Source: Salinigranum salinum (GTDB taxonomy: Archaea; Halobacteriota; Halobacteria; Halobacteriales; Haloferacaceae). From it: DNA of 64,000 bases. The stretch is from assembly GCF_009176545.1 (NCBI RefSeq), contig NZ_VTOJ01000001.1:2372552-2436551 (forward strand), read 5' to 3'. How positions within the stretch are numbered: the stretch's first letter is position 1; each line of letters starts with the position of its first letter. The position numbers and the translations under genes are program-made. Below are positions 1-8,754 of this stretch, one piece after another. The notes under the pieces are model-generated. The model saw only the letters and a program-made list of their open reading frames with translations, made no database searches and was not told the origin of the DNA.

Positions 1-2
1 TC

Positions 3-143
3 GACGTCGTCTCGTTCGACGTGTCCGCCGGGGAGCGCCTCGCGACGACGACTACGCCCGCGGTCGAGACCGACCCCGACCGGGCGCCGCCGCTCCTGGT
101 CGAGTGGGGAACGGGGTCGAGGCGACTCGGGACGGACGGGTAG
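3..143 (+). CDS. C-terminal end of an unidentified protein (cut by window edge)
   Basis: An open frame enters from the left edge and stops with TAG, leaving 46 codons. The residues are acidic and Thr/Pro-rich and read like a haloarchaeal protein tail (for example DVSAGERLATTTTPAVETD). No domain or motif is visible, so no function is offered. Another frame across the same bases also stays open but gives an Arg-rich product, so this frame is preferred on composition only. Confidence 0.4.
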   Translation, partial: DVVSFDVSAGERLATTTTPAVETDPDRAPPLLVEWGTGSRRLGTDG

Positions 144-163
144 CGGCGACGACCGGTGCAGCG

Positions 164-325
164 TCACTGCGCCGTCGGCGCGGAGAGGACGTCCTGGAGC
201 ACGTCACACTCCGAACAGGTCAGCACGAGCGCGTTCCCGACCGGGACGTCGCCTTCCCACACGGCGACCGACCGTCGTTCGAACGTCGCCGTCGCCCCGC
301 AGTGCCCACAGACGTAGTCGGACAT
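164..325 (-). CDS. Small double-CxxC zinc-ribbon protein (53 aa)
   Basis: This 53-residue protein starts MSDYVCGHCGATATFERR and has two CxxC pairs, CGHC near residue 6 and CSEC near residue 38, spaced as in a single zinc ribbon. Such micro zinc-finger proteins are common in haloarchaea and probably bind nucleic acid or a protein partner. No specific role is known to me. It runs convergent to the cut-off gene at the window edge and lies upstream of nothing on its own strand, so it is likely monocistronic. The start is the only ATG before the first CxxC. Confidence 0.7.
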   Translation of the reverse strand: MSDYVCGHCGATATFERRSVAVWEGDVPVGNALVLTCSECDVLQDVLSAPTAQ

Positions 326-373
326 GCGTCACGGTACGCGGACGGGAGCCTAACCGTTGTGGTCGGGAGGGAT

Positions 374-1225
374 CTACACCGTCGTCGTCGACTCGGTCTC
401 CGCCGATGGTGCGCGAGCCAGCGGCACCGTCTCCCGCCGACGGAGACGTCGTGGGGCCTCGGGGTCGTGTGCCGGGAGGTAGACCGTCGGCGTCTCCTGT
501 GCGAACCCTCGGATCCGCTCGATGGTCGCCTCGGCGTCGTCGTAGTCGTGGACGATGCCGCCGACGCCACCGCTGAGCAACTGTGCCTGCGAGAACGTCG
601 CGTCGCCGGCGAGGAACACCGCGCACTCGTCGTCGTGACAGATAACGGACTGGTGACCGGGAGTGTGGCCCGACGTCGCGACGAGGACCACACCCTCGGC
701 GAAGACGTGGCTCTCGGGGAACGGACCGAGCGAGCAGTCGTAGTCGACCGTGTGGAGGCGGACCCAGGTCGGCCAGTCGGGGTCGACCCCGATCACCGAC
801 GACGCCTCCCACTCCCGCCGTGCGACGACGACCTCGGCGTTGCGGAAGTAGGCGACCCCGTCGGCGTGGTCCGGGCCGAGGTGCGTCTCGACGACCCACC
901 GGACATCGTCGGGGTCGAGCCCCATCCGTCGGAACTGGGGACCGATCTCCTCCTCGGGGGCGACGTCGAACCACTCCGCACGCGTGGCCAGGAGTCGCGA
1001 GCGGAACTCCCGTCGTTTCCGGTCGTAACAGGCCACCGTCGCCCCGGCGTCGACGACGACCAGTCCGTCGGGATGTTCGACCACCCACGCGTGGACGGGC
1101 AACGGCGCAGTCCACCGCCGGTCGGCGAGGATGTCGAGATACCGGAGCGACCGGCGTCGCCAGCGCGCGGCGACGTACCGCCGCTTCAGTCGCACCGTCC
1201 CCGTCCGGATCGGGTGGATCTTCAT
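374..1225 (-). CDS. Metallo-beta-lactamase-fold hydrolase, AHL-lactonase-like, with altered metal motif
   Basis: The 283-residue product starts MKIHPIRTGTVRLKRRY and resembles the MBL-fold lactonase group (AttM/AiiA-like): VVEHPDGLVVVDAGA, then the first metal motif at about residues 108-115, then SGHTPGHQS (third-strand His), GDATFSQAQL (bridging Asp) and a late HDPEA (final His). In this family the first motif normally reads HxHxDH. Here it reads H-L-G-P-D-H, with Gly where the second His should be, confirmed from the DNA. That could weaken one zinc site or mark a subgroup with different chemistry. The substrate is unknown. It follows the GT39-like gene by about 130 nt on the same strand, so it may be the operon's last gene or have its own promoter. 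Confidence 0.75.
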   Translation of the reverse strand: MKIHPIRTGTVRLKRRYVAARWRRRSLRYLDILADRRWTAPLPVHAWVVEHPDGLVVVDAGATVACYDRKRREFRSRLLATRAEWFDVAPEEEIGPQFRRMGLDPDDVRWVVETHLGPDHADGVAYFRNAEVVVARREWEASSVIGVDPDWPTWVRLHTVDYDCSLGPFPESHVFAEGVVLVATSGHTPGHQSVICHDDECAVFLAGDATFSQAQLLSGGVGGIVHDYDDAEATIERIRGFAQETPTVYLPAHDPEAPRRLRRRETVPLARAPSAETESTTTV

Positions 1226-1356
1226 GACACCCGTACGGGGTGCCCGGTCATGTGGTTTGCTCTCGTTGCACGTCGTCGCGCCTGCCAGCCGTCCCGGCAC
1301 TCGGGTCGACTCGCCGGCCGTCGGGGTGTAGTCCGACCCGCCGACCGCCCCGAGAG

Positions 1357-3486
1357 TCAGGTCGACTCGTCGACTCCCCGTGCGTCGGTCGCGACGGAGA
1401 CGCCGTCGAGGTACTCCCCGTCGGGGCCGACCCACGTCCCCTCCGTGCCACATTCGGGCTGGAGCCGGCAGACGCGCGTCTCCGGCGGCCAGAGCACGCG
1501 GAGCCCCTCGTCGGAGGCGTCGACGGTTGCCTCCTGCCGGTAGGTGACCGACGATCCGCCGGTCGTCGCGAACCGCACGACGAGATCGACCTCGCTCGCG
1601 CCGGGGGGGATCGAGAGCCGGGGCGCGCCCGCCGCTCGCGCGTGGCTCGTCACCCTGGAGCCGTCGGGAGCCAGCGTCCACTCGACCTCGACGGTGTCGG
1701 CCCCGCGGATCGAGTCGACCCGGTAGCGCGCGAAGCCGTCTTCGGTCTCGAGCCGTATCGAGGCGGCCGTCGCGCCGGCGGGTACGCCGACGGTCGTCAC
1801 CGCCGCGACCCGGTCGCCGTCGAGGACGTCCAGTGGGACCAGCCGCGGTTCGACCGGGCGGACCGCACCCGTCCACTCACCCCGGTAGGTGAAGCGGTAC
1901 GGCGTCCTGCGGGTCGCGTCGAGCGCCCGCACGTCGTCGTCGGGCCCCTGATCGAGGACGAACAGCGCGGCACCGTCGAAGCCGGGGTCGTTGCGGAGGT
2001 ACTGGAAGGGGTGCTGCTGCCAGTCGCCGTACGGATCGGGCGTGTAGATCAGGGCGTCCGTGAACTCCTGTCCGGGTTCCCGGTCGAACGGCTGGTAGGT
2101 CGCCGCGAGGCTGGCCGTGCGCTGGCGGTTCTCGCTCCACGGCTCCGCGAGCGCCGATCGCTCGACGCCCACGACGACCGGTGCCGAGACCACGAGCAGG
2201 AGGACGAGCACGAGCCGTGCCCGGGGGCGGGAGAGCCGCGTCGACAGCGTGGCCCGTAGCCGACGCCACAACGTGACCGCCCCGAGCGCGCCGAACACGG
2301 ACAGCGGGAGGAGCAGGTCGAAGTGGTAGAACGGCCCGAGGAGGTCGATCAGCCCGTTCCGGAGGCCGTTGAGCGTCCCCCAGAAGTAGACGTTGCCGAC
2401 CACGACGCTGCCGACGAGCCCACCGAGGAGCGTCACCCCCTCGCGGTCGACGGTCGGGACGCGGGAGGCGGCGACGACCCCGACGGCCGCGAGCGCCGTC
2501 CCGAGCGCGCCGAGCGGGGCGAACCGCGTGGCCAGCATCGAGAGCGCCTCGACCGTCGACGCGAACCCGAGCGCCGGGGTGTACTGCTCGGTGTAGCCCA
2601 GGATCGACCGGGTGCCGAAGCCGAGGCCGTCGCGGGGGGCGAACGCTTCGTAGGGGAACGTCGTGGGCTGTCCCGTGACGATCGCGTTGTAGCCGAGCGT
2701 GACGGCGACGAAGCCGAGACCCGGACCGGCGATGGCGGCGGTCCGTCGGGCGACGAGTCGGAGACGGTCACGAGACTCCCGGGCGCCGCGATACAGTTCG
2801 ACGAGGGCGTGGACGACGAACGGCGTGGCGAACAGGACCGCCGTGTACGGCCGCGCGAAGAAGGCGACGCCGATGGCGACGCCCGCGGTGAGGCCGTACG
2901 CCGGGGAGTCCCGGCGGACCGCCCGGAGGTACGCGACTGCAAAGGCGAGGTTCCAGGCCGTCGTCGGCGCGTACGGGAGGAACACCGACGACGAGAGGAG
3001 GAACAGCGGTGCCGTCGACAACAGTCCGGCGGCGACGACGCCGACGGCCCGGTCCGCGACTTCACGCCCGACGAGGTACGTCGAGAACGCGTTCGCGGCC
3101 GCGACAGCCGCGAGTGCGAGATGCCAGTCACCCGCGAGCCGTCCGAGCGAGAACATCGCGGCCGGGACCGGGGCGTACTTCGAGTACATCCGGGGGCCCG
3201 TGGGGGTCGGCTCCGTCACGAAGAACCACGGACGGACCAGGTCGGCGATGGCGGGCGCGGGACGGAGGAACAGTTGGCCGTCGAGGAGCATCGCCGCCTG
3301 CAACAGATAGACGCCCTCGTCGTCGTTGACCGAGTGGTACGCGAAGAGGTCGGTCGAGACGAGGAAAACGCAGACGCCGGCCGCGAGTGCGACGAGAGCC
3401 GCGAGCGCGTCGAGACGGTCGCAGCCCCGCAGCCGGGCGCGTCCCCACGCACTCACGCCGTGGTCGAGGTCGGGGGTCGGGACCAC
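1357..3486 (-). CDS. Multi-spanning membrane protein, glycosyltransferase family 39-like (GT-C fold)
   Basis: 709 residues with a GTG start. About ten hydrophobic segments fill roughly residues 25-470, followed by a soluble extracytoplasmic C-terminal domain of about 230 residues rich in beta-strand-like sequence. After the first membrane segment comes SVNDDEGVYLL, an acidic DDE loop of the kind that holds the catalytic Asp in GT-C enzymes (dolichyl-phosphate sugar donors), and then a MYSKYAP stretch typical of GT39/PMT relatives. The likely role is transfer of a lipid-linked sugar at the outer membrane face. It starts only 6 nt after the stop of the iron ABC ATPase, so it is almost certainly the last gene of that operon. 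A sugar or protein acceptor cannot be assigned. Confidence 0.7.
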   Translation of the reverse strand: MVPTPDLDHGVSAWGRARLRGCDRLDALAALVALAAGVCVFLVSTDLFAYHSVNDDEGVYLLQAAMLLDGQLFLRPAPAIADLVRPWFFVTEPTPTGPRMYSKYAPVPAAMFSLGRLAGDWHLALAAVAAANAFSTYLVGREVADRAVGVVAAGLLSTAPLFLLSSSVFLPYAPTTAWNLAFAVAYLRAVRRDSPAYGLTAGVAIGVAFFARPYTAVLFATPFVVHALVELYRGARESRDRLRLVARRTAAIAGPGLGFVAVTLGYNAIVTGQPTTFPYEAFAPRDGLGFGTRSILGYTEQYTPALGFASTVEALSMLATRFAPLGALGTALAAVGVVAASRVPTVDREGVTLLGGLVGSVVVGNVYFWGTLNGLRNGLIDLLGPFYHFDLLLPLSVFGALGAVTLWRRLRATLSTRLSRPRARLVLVLLLVVSAPVVVGVERSALAEPWSENRQRTASLAATYQPFDREPGQEFTDALIYTPDPYGDWQQHPFQYLRNDPGFDGAALFVLDQGPDDDVRALDATRRTPYRFTYRGEWTGAVRPVEPRLVPLDVLDGDRVAAVTTVGVPAGATAASIRLETEDGFARYRVDSIRGADTVEVEWTLAPDGSRVTSHARAAGAPRLSIPPGASEVDLVVRFATTGGSSVTYRQEATVDASDEGLRVLWPPETRVCRLQPECGTEGTWVGPDGEYLDGVSVATDARGVDEST

Positions 3487-3492
3487 GGGTGG

Positions 3493-4731
3493 TCAGTCGT
3501 CGGCGCCGTGGCGGAGGCGGTCCTCGCGGTTCTCGATCGCGGGACGCTGTTCGCGCGGGAACCACGCGAGTTCGTGGTCCGCCTGGAGCGTCACCCGAAC
3601 GCGCTCGTCGAGCGGCACCTGTTCGTCGTGGTTGTGCATACACTGGACGCGGGTGTCGCCGTCGAGCGCGACCTCGTAGAGGATGGTCGGGCCGAGGTAG
3701 CGTTTGGTCACCACGCGGGCGTTGCCCGCCTCGTCGTCCCCGTGGTCACCGTCGGCGCGCGACAGCGGCGTCGCGTGCACGTCGTCGGGGCGGACGAGGA
3801 TGTCGATGGCGGTGTCGTCGTACTCGGGGGCCAGCCCGTGGATCTGCTCGCGCGGGACCGGACCGACCTGCGTCTCGACGACGTCGCCGTCGACGTGGCC
3901 CGGGATGAACGACGCGTACCCCAGGAAGCCGGCGACGAACCGCGACTCGGGGTGCTGGAAGACGACCTCGGGGTCGCCGATCTGTTCGATGTGTCCGTCG
4001 TTGACGACGGCGACCCGGTCCGAGATGCTCATCGCCTCCTCCTGGTCGTGCGTGACCGAGATGGCCGTCACGCCGGCCTCCTTGATGATGTCGCGAACCT
4101 CCTCGCGCATCGCCACGCGGAGGTCGACGTCGAGGTTCGAGAACGGCTCGTCGAGGAGGAGAATCGCGGGTTCGGGCGCGAGCGACCGCGCGAGCGCGAC
4201 CCGTTGCTGCTGGCCGCCCGAGAGTTCGTCCGGGTACGAGTCCGCCTGTGCCTCGAGACCGACGAGGTCCAGCAGTTCTGCGACCCGCCGTTCGGTCGCC
4301 TCGTCGTCGAGGTCCTTCAGTCCGAAGGCGACGTTCTCGGCCGCGGTCAGGTGGGGGAAGAGGGCGAACTCCTGGAAGACGACGCCGACGCCGCGCTGTT
4401 CGGGCGCGACGAACGTCCCCTCGCCGGAGACGGGGTCGCCGTTGAGGCGGATGGTTCCAGAGTCGGGGCGTTCGAGCCCGGCGATGAGCCGGAGCGTCGT
4501 GGTCTTCCCACAGCCCGAGGGACCGAGCATCGTGAGGATCTCGCCCTCCCTGACCGACAGGGAGAGATCCTCGATGACGGGCTCGGGGCCGAACCGTTTC
4601 GAGACGCCGTCGAGCTCGAGCACGGACGTCTCGCGCTCGGTCCCCGTTACGGGCTCCGTCCCCGTCTCGGACTCTGCCGTCGATTCCACCGCCGTCCGTC
4701 CGTCGTCGTTCGAGAGTACACTATCTGACAT
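3493..4731 (-). CDS. ABC transporter ATP-binding protein, Fe3+-type (FbpC-like)
   Basis: The 412-residue ATPase starts MSDSVLSNDDG. Its start overlaps the permease stop by 11 nt; a further in-frame ATG 27 nt upstream would lengthen the overlap. Motifs in order are Walker A GPSGCGKT (about 70-77), Q-loop VFQEF, signature LSGGQQQRVALA (about 170), Walker B ILLLDEPFSNLD (about 190) and an H-loop SVTHDQEEAM. The C-terminal third (from about residue 260) is a TOBE-like regulatory domain (PGHVDGDVVETQVGPV). This layout is that of the CUT1/FbpC group, which powers import of ferric iron, thiamine or polyamines. The partner binding protein and permease point to ferric iron. A 40-residue acidic N-terminal extension precedes the nucleotide-binding domain. 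Confidence 0.88.
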   Translation of the reverse strand: MSDSVLSNDDGRTAVESTAESETGTEPVTGTERETSVLELDGVSKRFGPEPVIEDLSLSVREGEILTMLGPSGCGKTTTLRLIAGLERPDSGTIRLNGDPVSGEGTFVAPEQRGVGVVFQEFALFPHLTAAENVAFGLKDLDDEATERRVAELLDLVGLEAQADSYPDELSGGQQQRVALARSLAPEPAILLLDEPFSNLDVDLRVAMREEVRDIIKEAGVTAISVTHDQEEAMSISDRVAVVNDGHIEQIGDPEVVFQHPESRFVAGFLGYASFIPGHVDGDVVETQVGPVPREQIHGLAPEYDDTAIDILVRPDDVHATPLSRADGDHGDDEAGNARVVTKRYLGPTILYEVALDGDTRVQCMHNHDEQVPLDERVRVTLQADHELAWFPREQRPAIENREDRLRHGADD

Positions 4732-6313
4732 CGTACCCCTCCTGTGAGAGGATGACAAGCATCGACAGTCCGGAGACGCCGAGGAGTATCAGCGCGGGGA
4801 TCGCGGCCTGGCCGAAGTAGCCGGACGCGTAGGCGGTCCAGATGTGGACGACGAGCGTCTTGAACCCCGAGGGCCGCAGGAGTAGGGTCGCCGGGAGTTC
4901 CTTCATCGTCGTCAGGAAGACGAGCGCAGCGCCGCCCAGGAGCCCCGGGGCGACGAGCGGGAGCGTCACCGAGCGGAAGGCTCCCACGGGGGTCCGACCC
5001 AGGGTTCGTGCCGCCTCGGGGAGCGCGGGGTCGACCCGGAGGAACGAGGCCTGGAGCGACCCAACCGCCTGCGGCAGGAACCGGACGAGGTAGGCGAACA
5101 CCAGGAGGAACGTCGTCTGGTAGATCGGTGTCGCCACGGTCGTTCCGAGGAAGACGAGCGCCAGTCCGAGGACGACGCCCGGAACGGCGTAGCCGACGTA
5201 GGTCGCGCGCTCGGCGAGCGTCCCAATCGTCGACTCGCGTTTCGCCGCGAGGTAGGCGACCGGGAGGCCGGCGATGGTCGCGACGATCGCGGCGGCGGCG
5301 GAGACGCCGACCGAGTTGAACGCGTACTCCGCGCGGAACGCGAGCCCCTGGCCCACCGCGCTCGTGTCGCCGAGCCAGGTGACGAGGATGCCGAGCGGGA
5401 CGACGAGCGCCAGACCCGCCACGGCGGCGCAGAGGCCCACGGCGGGCAGCGTCCACCGACCGAGCGGGACCACGTCGGTCGAGCGTCCGCCGGCAGTCGT
5501 CCGCTCGTTTCCGCTGATCTTCGACTCGAGCGCGAGGATGAACACCGTCAGCCCGACCAGCTGGAGCGACAGGAGGGTCGCGGTGTCCCGGCCGAAGGCG
5601 TTGAACTCCACGTAGATCACCCGCGTGAACGCGTCGAACTGCATGATCGCGGGCGTACCGAAGTCCGACAGCGCGTACAGCGCCACGAGCAGCGACCCCG
5701 CCGCGACCGCCGGCCGGATGTGTGGCAGCGTGACGTGTCTGAACGCCTCCCGGCGGGAGTGCTGGAGTGTCCGCGCCGCGTCGATGAGCGTCGTATCCAG
5801 CGACTTCAGCGCCGCCCGCGTCGTGATGTACACGTACGGGTAGGTGTACAGCGTGAGGACGAGGACCGCACCGTGAAAGCCGTAGATCTCTGGCAGGGAT
5901 TCGACGCCGAGCGGAGCCAGGAAGCGCTGGAACGCCCCCCGAGGACCGAACGCCGAGACGAACGCGAACGCCCCGATGTAGCTCGGGATCACGAGCGGCA
6001 GCGACACCGCGACCGTCCAGAACCGGGCGAACGGCAGGTCCGTCCGGACGGTGAGAAAGGCGAGCGGCACTCCCAGGAGGATGGAGGCGGCGGTGACGCC
6101 GGCGACCAGGAGCGCGCTGTTGAAGAACACCTCGACCGTCGTCGGGCGAGTGAGGAGCGCGATCCCTTCGGCGACGCCGACGTCGAGCGCTGTCCGCACG
6201 AGCCAGACCAGGGGCAAGAGCACGGCTGCTGCGACCGCCGCCGCCGCGACCGTGAGGCCGAGGGGGAGCGGGTCGTCGGCCGTCTTCTGCGTGGTTCCCT
6301 GGTCTGTCGCCAT
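4721..6313 (-). CDS. ABC transporter permease, Fe3+-type fused double permease (FbpB-like)
   Basis: 530 residues with about twelve hydrophobic segments. The permease fold occurs twice, each copy with an EAA-type coupling loop that contacts the ATPase: DAARTLQHSRREAFRHVTLP in the first half and PEAARTLGRTPVGAFRSVTLP in the second. This two-in-one arrangement is usual for FbpB/ThiP-type permeases. It sits 15 nt downstream of the binding-protein gene and overlaps the ATPase gene, so the three are one operon. The start MATDQGTTQKTADDPLP gives a short cytoplasmic N-terminus before the first membrane helix. Confidence 0.88.
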   Translation of the reverse strand: MATDQGTTQKTADDPLPLGLTVAAAAVAAAVLLPLVWLVRTALDVGVAEGIALLTRPTTVEVFFNSALLVAGVTAASILLGVPLAFLTVRTDLPFARFWTVAVSLPLVIPSYIGAFAFVSAFGPRGAFQRFLAPLGVESLPEIYGFHGAVLVLTLYTYPYVYITTRAALKSLDTTLIDAARTLQHSRREAFRHVTLPHIRPAVAAGSLLVALYALSDFGTPAIMQFDAFTRVIYVEFNAFGRDTATLLSLQLVGLTVFILALESKISGNERTTAGGRSTDVVPLGRWTLPAVGLCAAVAGLALVVPLGILVTWLGDTSAVGQGLAFRAEYAFNSVGVSAAAAIVATIAGLPVAYLAAKRESTIGTLAERATYVGYAVPGVVLGLALVFLGTTVATPIYQTTFLLVFAYLVRFLPQAVGSLQASFLRVDPALPEAARTLGRTPVGAFRSVTLPLVAPGLLGGAALVFLTTMKELPATLLLRPSGFKTLVVHIWTAYASGYFGQAAIPALILLGVSGLSMLVILSQEGYDVR

Positions 6314-6328
6314 CGTTTCTCCGTGGTC

Positions 6329-7525
6329 TTACAACACCCCGACGTCGCGCATCAGCCGCACCGTCCCTTCGAGATCGGACAACTGTGTCAGGTCTAACCC
6401 CTCGGGGGGATTCAATTCATCGATACTCGGCAGCGCGCCGATGGGGTCGACACCGGGGACGAGCGGGTACTCGAACGTGGTCCGCGCGAAGTAGTCCTGC
6501 GCCTCCGCCGACAGCAGATGTCGGACGAAGTTCGACGCGAGTGTCTGGTCCTCGGCGGTGTCGAGAACGAGCGCACCAGCGACGTTGAAGATCGCCCCGG
6601 CGTCACCCTCGGTGAACGCCGTCGAGATGGGTGCGTTCGGCCGGCCGGCCAGCACTCGCTGGATGTAGTAGTGGTTCGCGAACCCGGCGTTGATCTCGCC
6701 GTCGGCCACCGCCTGTGAGACGAGGAACTCGTCGGAGAACTCCTGCGCGCCGAGCTCCTGCATCCCCTCGAGCCAGGATCGGGTCTCCTCCTCGCCGTTG
6801 AGGACGCGCATCGCCGTGACGAACGCCTGGAACGACGAGTACGTCGGCGCCCAACCGATCGAGTCCTGGAAGGCGTCCGTCTCGGGGAACGCGAAGATGT
6901 CGTCGGGGACGTCGTCGTCGGAGAGCGCGTCCGTGTTGTACGGGATGGTCCGCGCCCGGCCGGAGGTCCCGATCCACTGGCCGTCGGGATCCTGGAACTC
7001 GCTTCGGACCATCTCGAGCACCTCGGAGGGGAGCTCGACCGTCCGCCCGGCGTCCTTCAGCGCGCCGAGCGCGCCGGCGTTCACCGAGAAGAACGCGTCC
7101 GCCGGGGAGTTTTGCCCCTCCGTCTGTATCTGGTTCACGAGGTCCGCCGCGGCGTTGTAACGCGGCCGGACGGTGAAGTCGGGGTAGAGGTCCTCGATGT
7201 AGCTGACGAGTTCGCCGACGAGCGCCTCGCCACGGCCCGAGTAGAGGGTCAGTTCGCCCGAGAGATCGGGCATCTCGGCCATCGGGACGCCGGAGATCTC
7301 TCGGTCGCCGAACGGGGAGCGCCCGGAGCCGATCTGTCCGACGGCCGCGGACCCACCGCTGCCGTCGCCGCCGCCCCCGTCACCGCCGCTCGTGTCGGTC
7401 TCGGTGTCGTTCCCGTCACCGTCACCCGATTGCCCGCCACACCCCGCGACCGACGCAACGCCGACAGTCGAGGCGACCGCGAGGAACTGACGCCGACTTC
7501 GACTGCTGTCCGAATCGTCGCTCAT
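6329..7525 (-). CDS. Ferric-iron ABC substrate-binding lipoprotein (FbpA/FutA-like), Tat-exported
   Basis: The 398-residue product carries a twin-arginine signal (SRRQFLAVAST, Arg pair at 11-12) ending in a lipobox with Cys29, then a Gly/Asp/Ser linker typical of haloarchaeal surface lipoproteins. The mature part has the type II periplasmic-binding fold signature of the iron group: LTLYSGRGEALVGELVSYIE near the start, RARTIPYNTDA in the middle and FANHYYIQRV later, where Tyr residues line the ferric site in relatives. It captures iron outside the cell and hands it to the permease and ATPase downstream. The promoter holds a perfect TTTAGG-N4-CCTAAA palindrome, which fits iron repression. Confidence 0.85.
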   Translation of the reverse strand: MSDDSDSSRSRRQFLAVASTVGVASVAGCGGQSGDGDGNDTETDTSGGDGGGGDGSGGSAAVGQIGSGRSPFGDREISGVPMAEMPDLSGELTLYSGRGEALVGELVSYIEDLYPDFTVRPRYNAAADLVNQIQTEGQNSPADAFFSVNAGALGALKDAGRTVELPSEVLEMVRSEFQDPDGQWIGTSGRARTIPYNTDALSDDDVPDDIFAFPETDAFQDSIGWAPTYSSFQAFVTAMRVLNGEEETRSWLEGMQELGAQEFSDEFLVSQAVADGEINAGFANHYYIQRVLAGRPNAPISTAFTEGDAGAIFNVAGALVLDTAEDQTLASNFVRHLLSAEAQDYFARTTFEYPLVPGVDPIGALPSIDELNPPEGLDLTQLSDLEGTVRLMRDVGVL

Positions 7526-7532
7526 ACATTGA

Positions 7533-7555
7533 TTTAGGTCTGCCTAAAACCTAAA
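7533..7555. promoter_or_regulatory. DtxR/IdeR-type iron-box-like operator over the iron ABC promoter
   Basis: The + strand reads TTTAGG-TCTG-CCTAAA at 7533-7548, a perfect 6-bp inverted repeat with a 4-nt spacer, followed at once by a third half-site CCTAAA at 7550-7555. On the minus strand, the transcribed one, the TATA-like TATTTAGG starts about 32 nt upstream of the ATG. The operator therefore covers TATA and the likely leaderless start site. Known DtxR/IdeR boxes have TTAGG...CCTAA arms. Which haloarchaeal DtxR-family repressor binds here is inference. Confidence 0.75.
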
Positions 7556-7579
7556 TACCTACCGGTTCGTCGGCTCGCT

Positions 7580-8743
7580 TCAGTCGTCCGCCGGCACCGG
7601 CTCGGGATCGGTCTCGACGGGCGAGAGCGCGTCGAGACAGTCGAGCCAGTCGCGCATGTAGTCGCCGACGTGGTTCAGGAAGGCGCCGTTGTTCAGCGAG
7701 GAGAAGTCGCCTTCGGCGAGGCGGTCTGCCATCGACTCGAACGCCCCGGCGTACGTCTCCGCCCCCTCACCGACCTCGTCGACGTACTCCCAGAGGTGTT
7801 CGTTGAGTTCGAGTCCGGGCACCTCGTTGTTGAGGTCGTCGAACGTCGGCCGGGGGGCCTTGTTGTGCTCGCAGAGCGGGTAGCCCGTCAGCACGTCGTG
7901 GCCCAGGAGGTCCGCGGCGCGCTTGAGGAAGACGCCCGACCAGATGTCGTCGAACCGCCCGACGTCCCACTCGTTGTCGTCCATCGGGAGCTGGTAGAAG
8001 GCGGGGACGACCTCTCTCCTGAAGGCGAGGTTCATCGAGCAGACCGTCAGATACTGGCCGGGTTCGGTGACGAAATCGCCCGTGAAGTCCTCCCTCGTCG
8101 TTCGCGTCTGTGCCTGCCCCCGGAGGTCGCCGTCCATCAGGATGCGGACGGCGTCGAGGTCGGGGACGTTGGTCCACAGCCCCTGCGAGGCGACGACGTG
8201 GTCGACCTCCCGGACGCCGGTTTCGACCGTCTCGTCCATCGCGGCGTATGGGTACCCCCGGGGGTAGAGGCCGTGGTCCTCGAACGTCTGGTACAGCACG
8301 TTGACCCAGCGCTCGTCCGACCGGACGGACTCGACCTGCCCCTCGAACGCCAGGTTCTCCATGTGGCGACCGAAGAAGTCCCACTCGTCGTGTGGGAGCG
8401 TGTCGTCGTCGATGAAGACGCCGTAGTCGAAGTCGTTCGCCCACAGATACAGCAGGCCGAAGCTCGTCTGGGCGTGGCTCGCCGCCGGGATCAGGTGTGC
8501 GAACTCCGAGACGCCGTGGTCGTCGAACCACTCCTCGCGCCGGGAGCCGTCGAACACCGCGCCGGCGACGCCGAGCTCGTCGAGCATCCGCTCCATCGCC
8601 TCGCGGTCGCAGAAGTCCTCGGTCACGAGGACGAAGAAGAGTCGGTCGGTGTCGAAACCGTGCACCCGAGCGTTCTCGACGTAGGCCCGCACGCACTCGT
8701 ACTCCCGGATCGTGGGGACGACGACGCAGACGTCGTGAGTCAT
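7580..8743 (-). CDS. Reversibly glycosylated polypeptide-like glycosyltransferase/mutase
   Basis: The 387-residue product starts MTHDVCVVVPTIREYECVRAY, a nucleotide-binding strand of GT-A enzymes, and has the metal-binding motif FIDDDTLPHDEWDFFGRH near residue 125. The overall pattern (VVPTIRE, IDDDTLP, CSMNLAFRREVVPAFYQLPM, RFDDIWSG) matches the RGP/UDP-arabinopyranose-mutase family, often labelled alpha-1,4-glucan-protein synthase in archaea. It probably moves or rearranges a nucleotide-activated sugar in the cytoplasm. Its stop is 54 nt upstream of the iron-binding lipoprotein, on the same strand, and its own promoter has a second copy of the iron-box-like palindrome, so it is likely expressed with iron uptake. 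The sugar and acceptor are unknown. Confidence 0.75.
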   Translation of the reverse strand: MTHDVCVVVPTIREYECVRAYVENARVHGFDTDRLFFVLVTEDFCDREAMERMLDELGVAGAVFDGSRREEWFDDHGVSEFAHLIPAASHAQTSFGLLYLWANDFDYGVFIDDDTLPHDEWDFFGRHMENLAFEGQVESVRSDERWVNVLYQTFEDHGLYPRGYPYAAMDETVETGVREVDHVVASQGLWTNVPDLDAVRILMDGDLRGQAQTRTTREDFTGDFVTEPGQYLTVCSMNLAFRREVVPAFYQLPMDDNEWDVGRFDDIWSGVFLKRAADLLGHDVLTGYPLCEHNKAPRPTFDDLNNEVPGLELNEHLWEYVDEVGEGAETYAGAFESMADRLAEGDFSSLNNGAFLNHVGDYMRDWLDCLDALSPVETDPEPVPADD

Positions 8744-8754
8744 CGCTCCCGAGT

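Noticed and set aside
104..1543. A 479-codon open frame on the + strand across the zinc-ribbon and MBL genes
   Set aside because: It is a shadow of the opposite-strand genes: its product is Arg/Asp-rich without motifs, while the minus frames have clear zinc-ribbon and MBL motifs.
2323..4728. An 801-codon open frame on the + strand opposite the GT39-like and ATPase genes
   Set aside because: High-G+C mirror frame of the real genes. It has no domain pattern, and it runs across the overlap of two proven opposite-strand genes.
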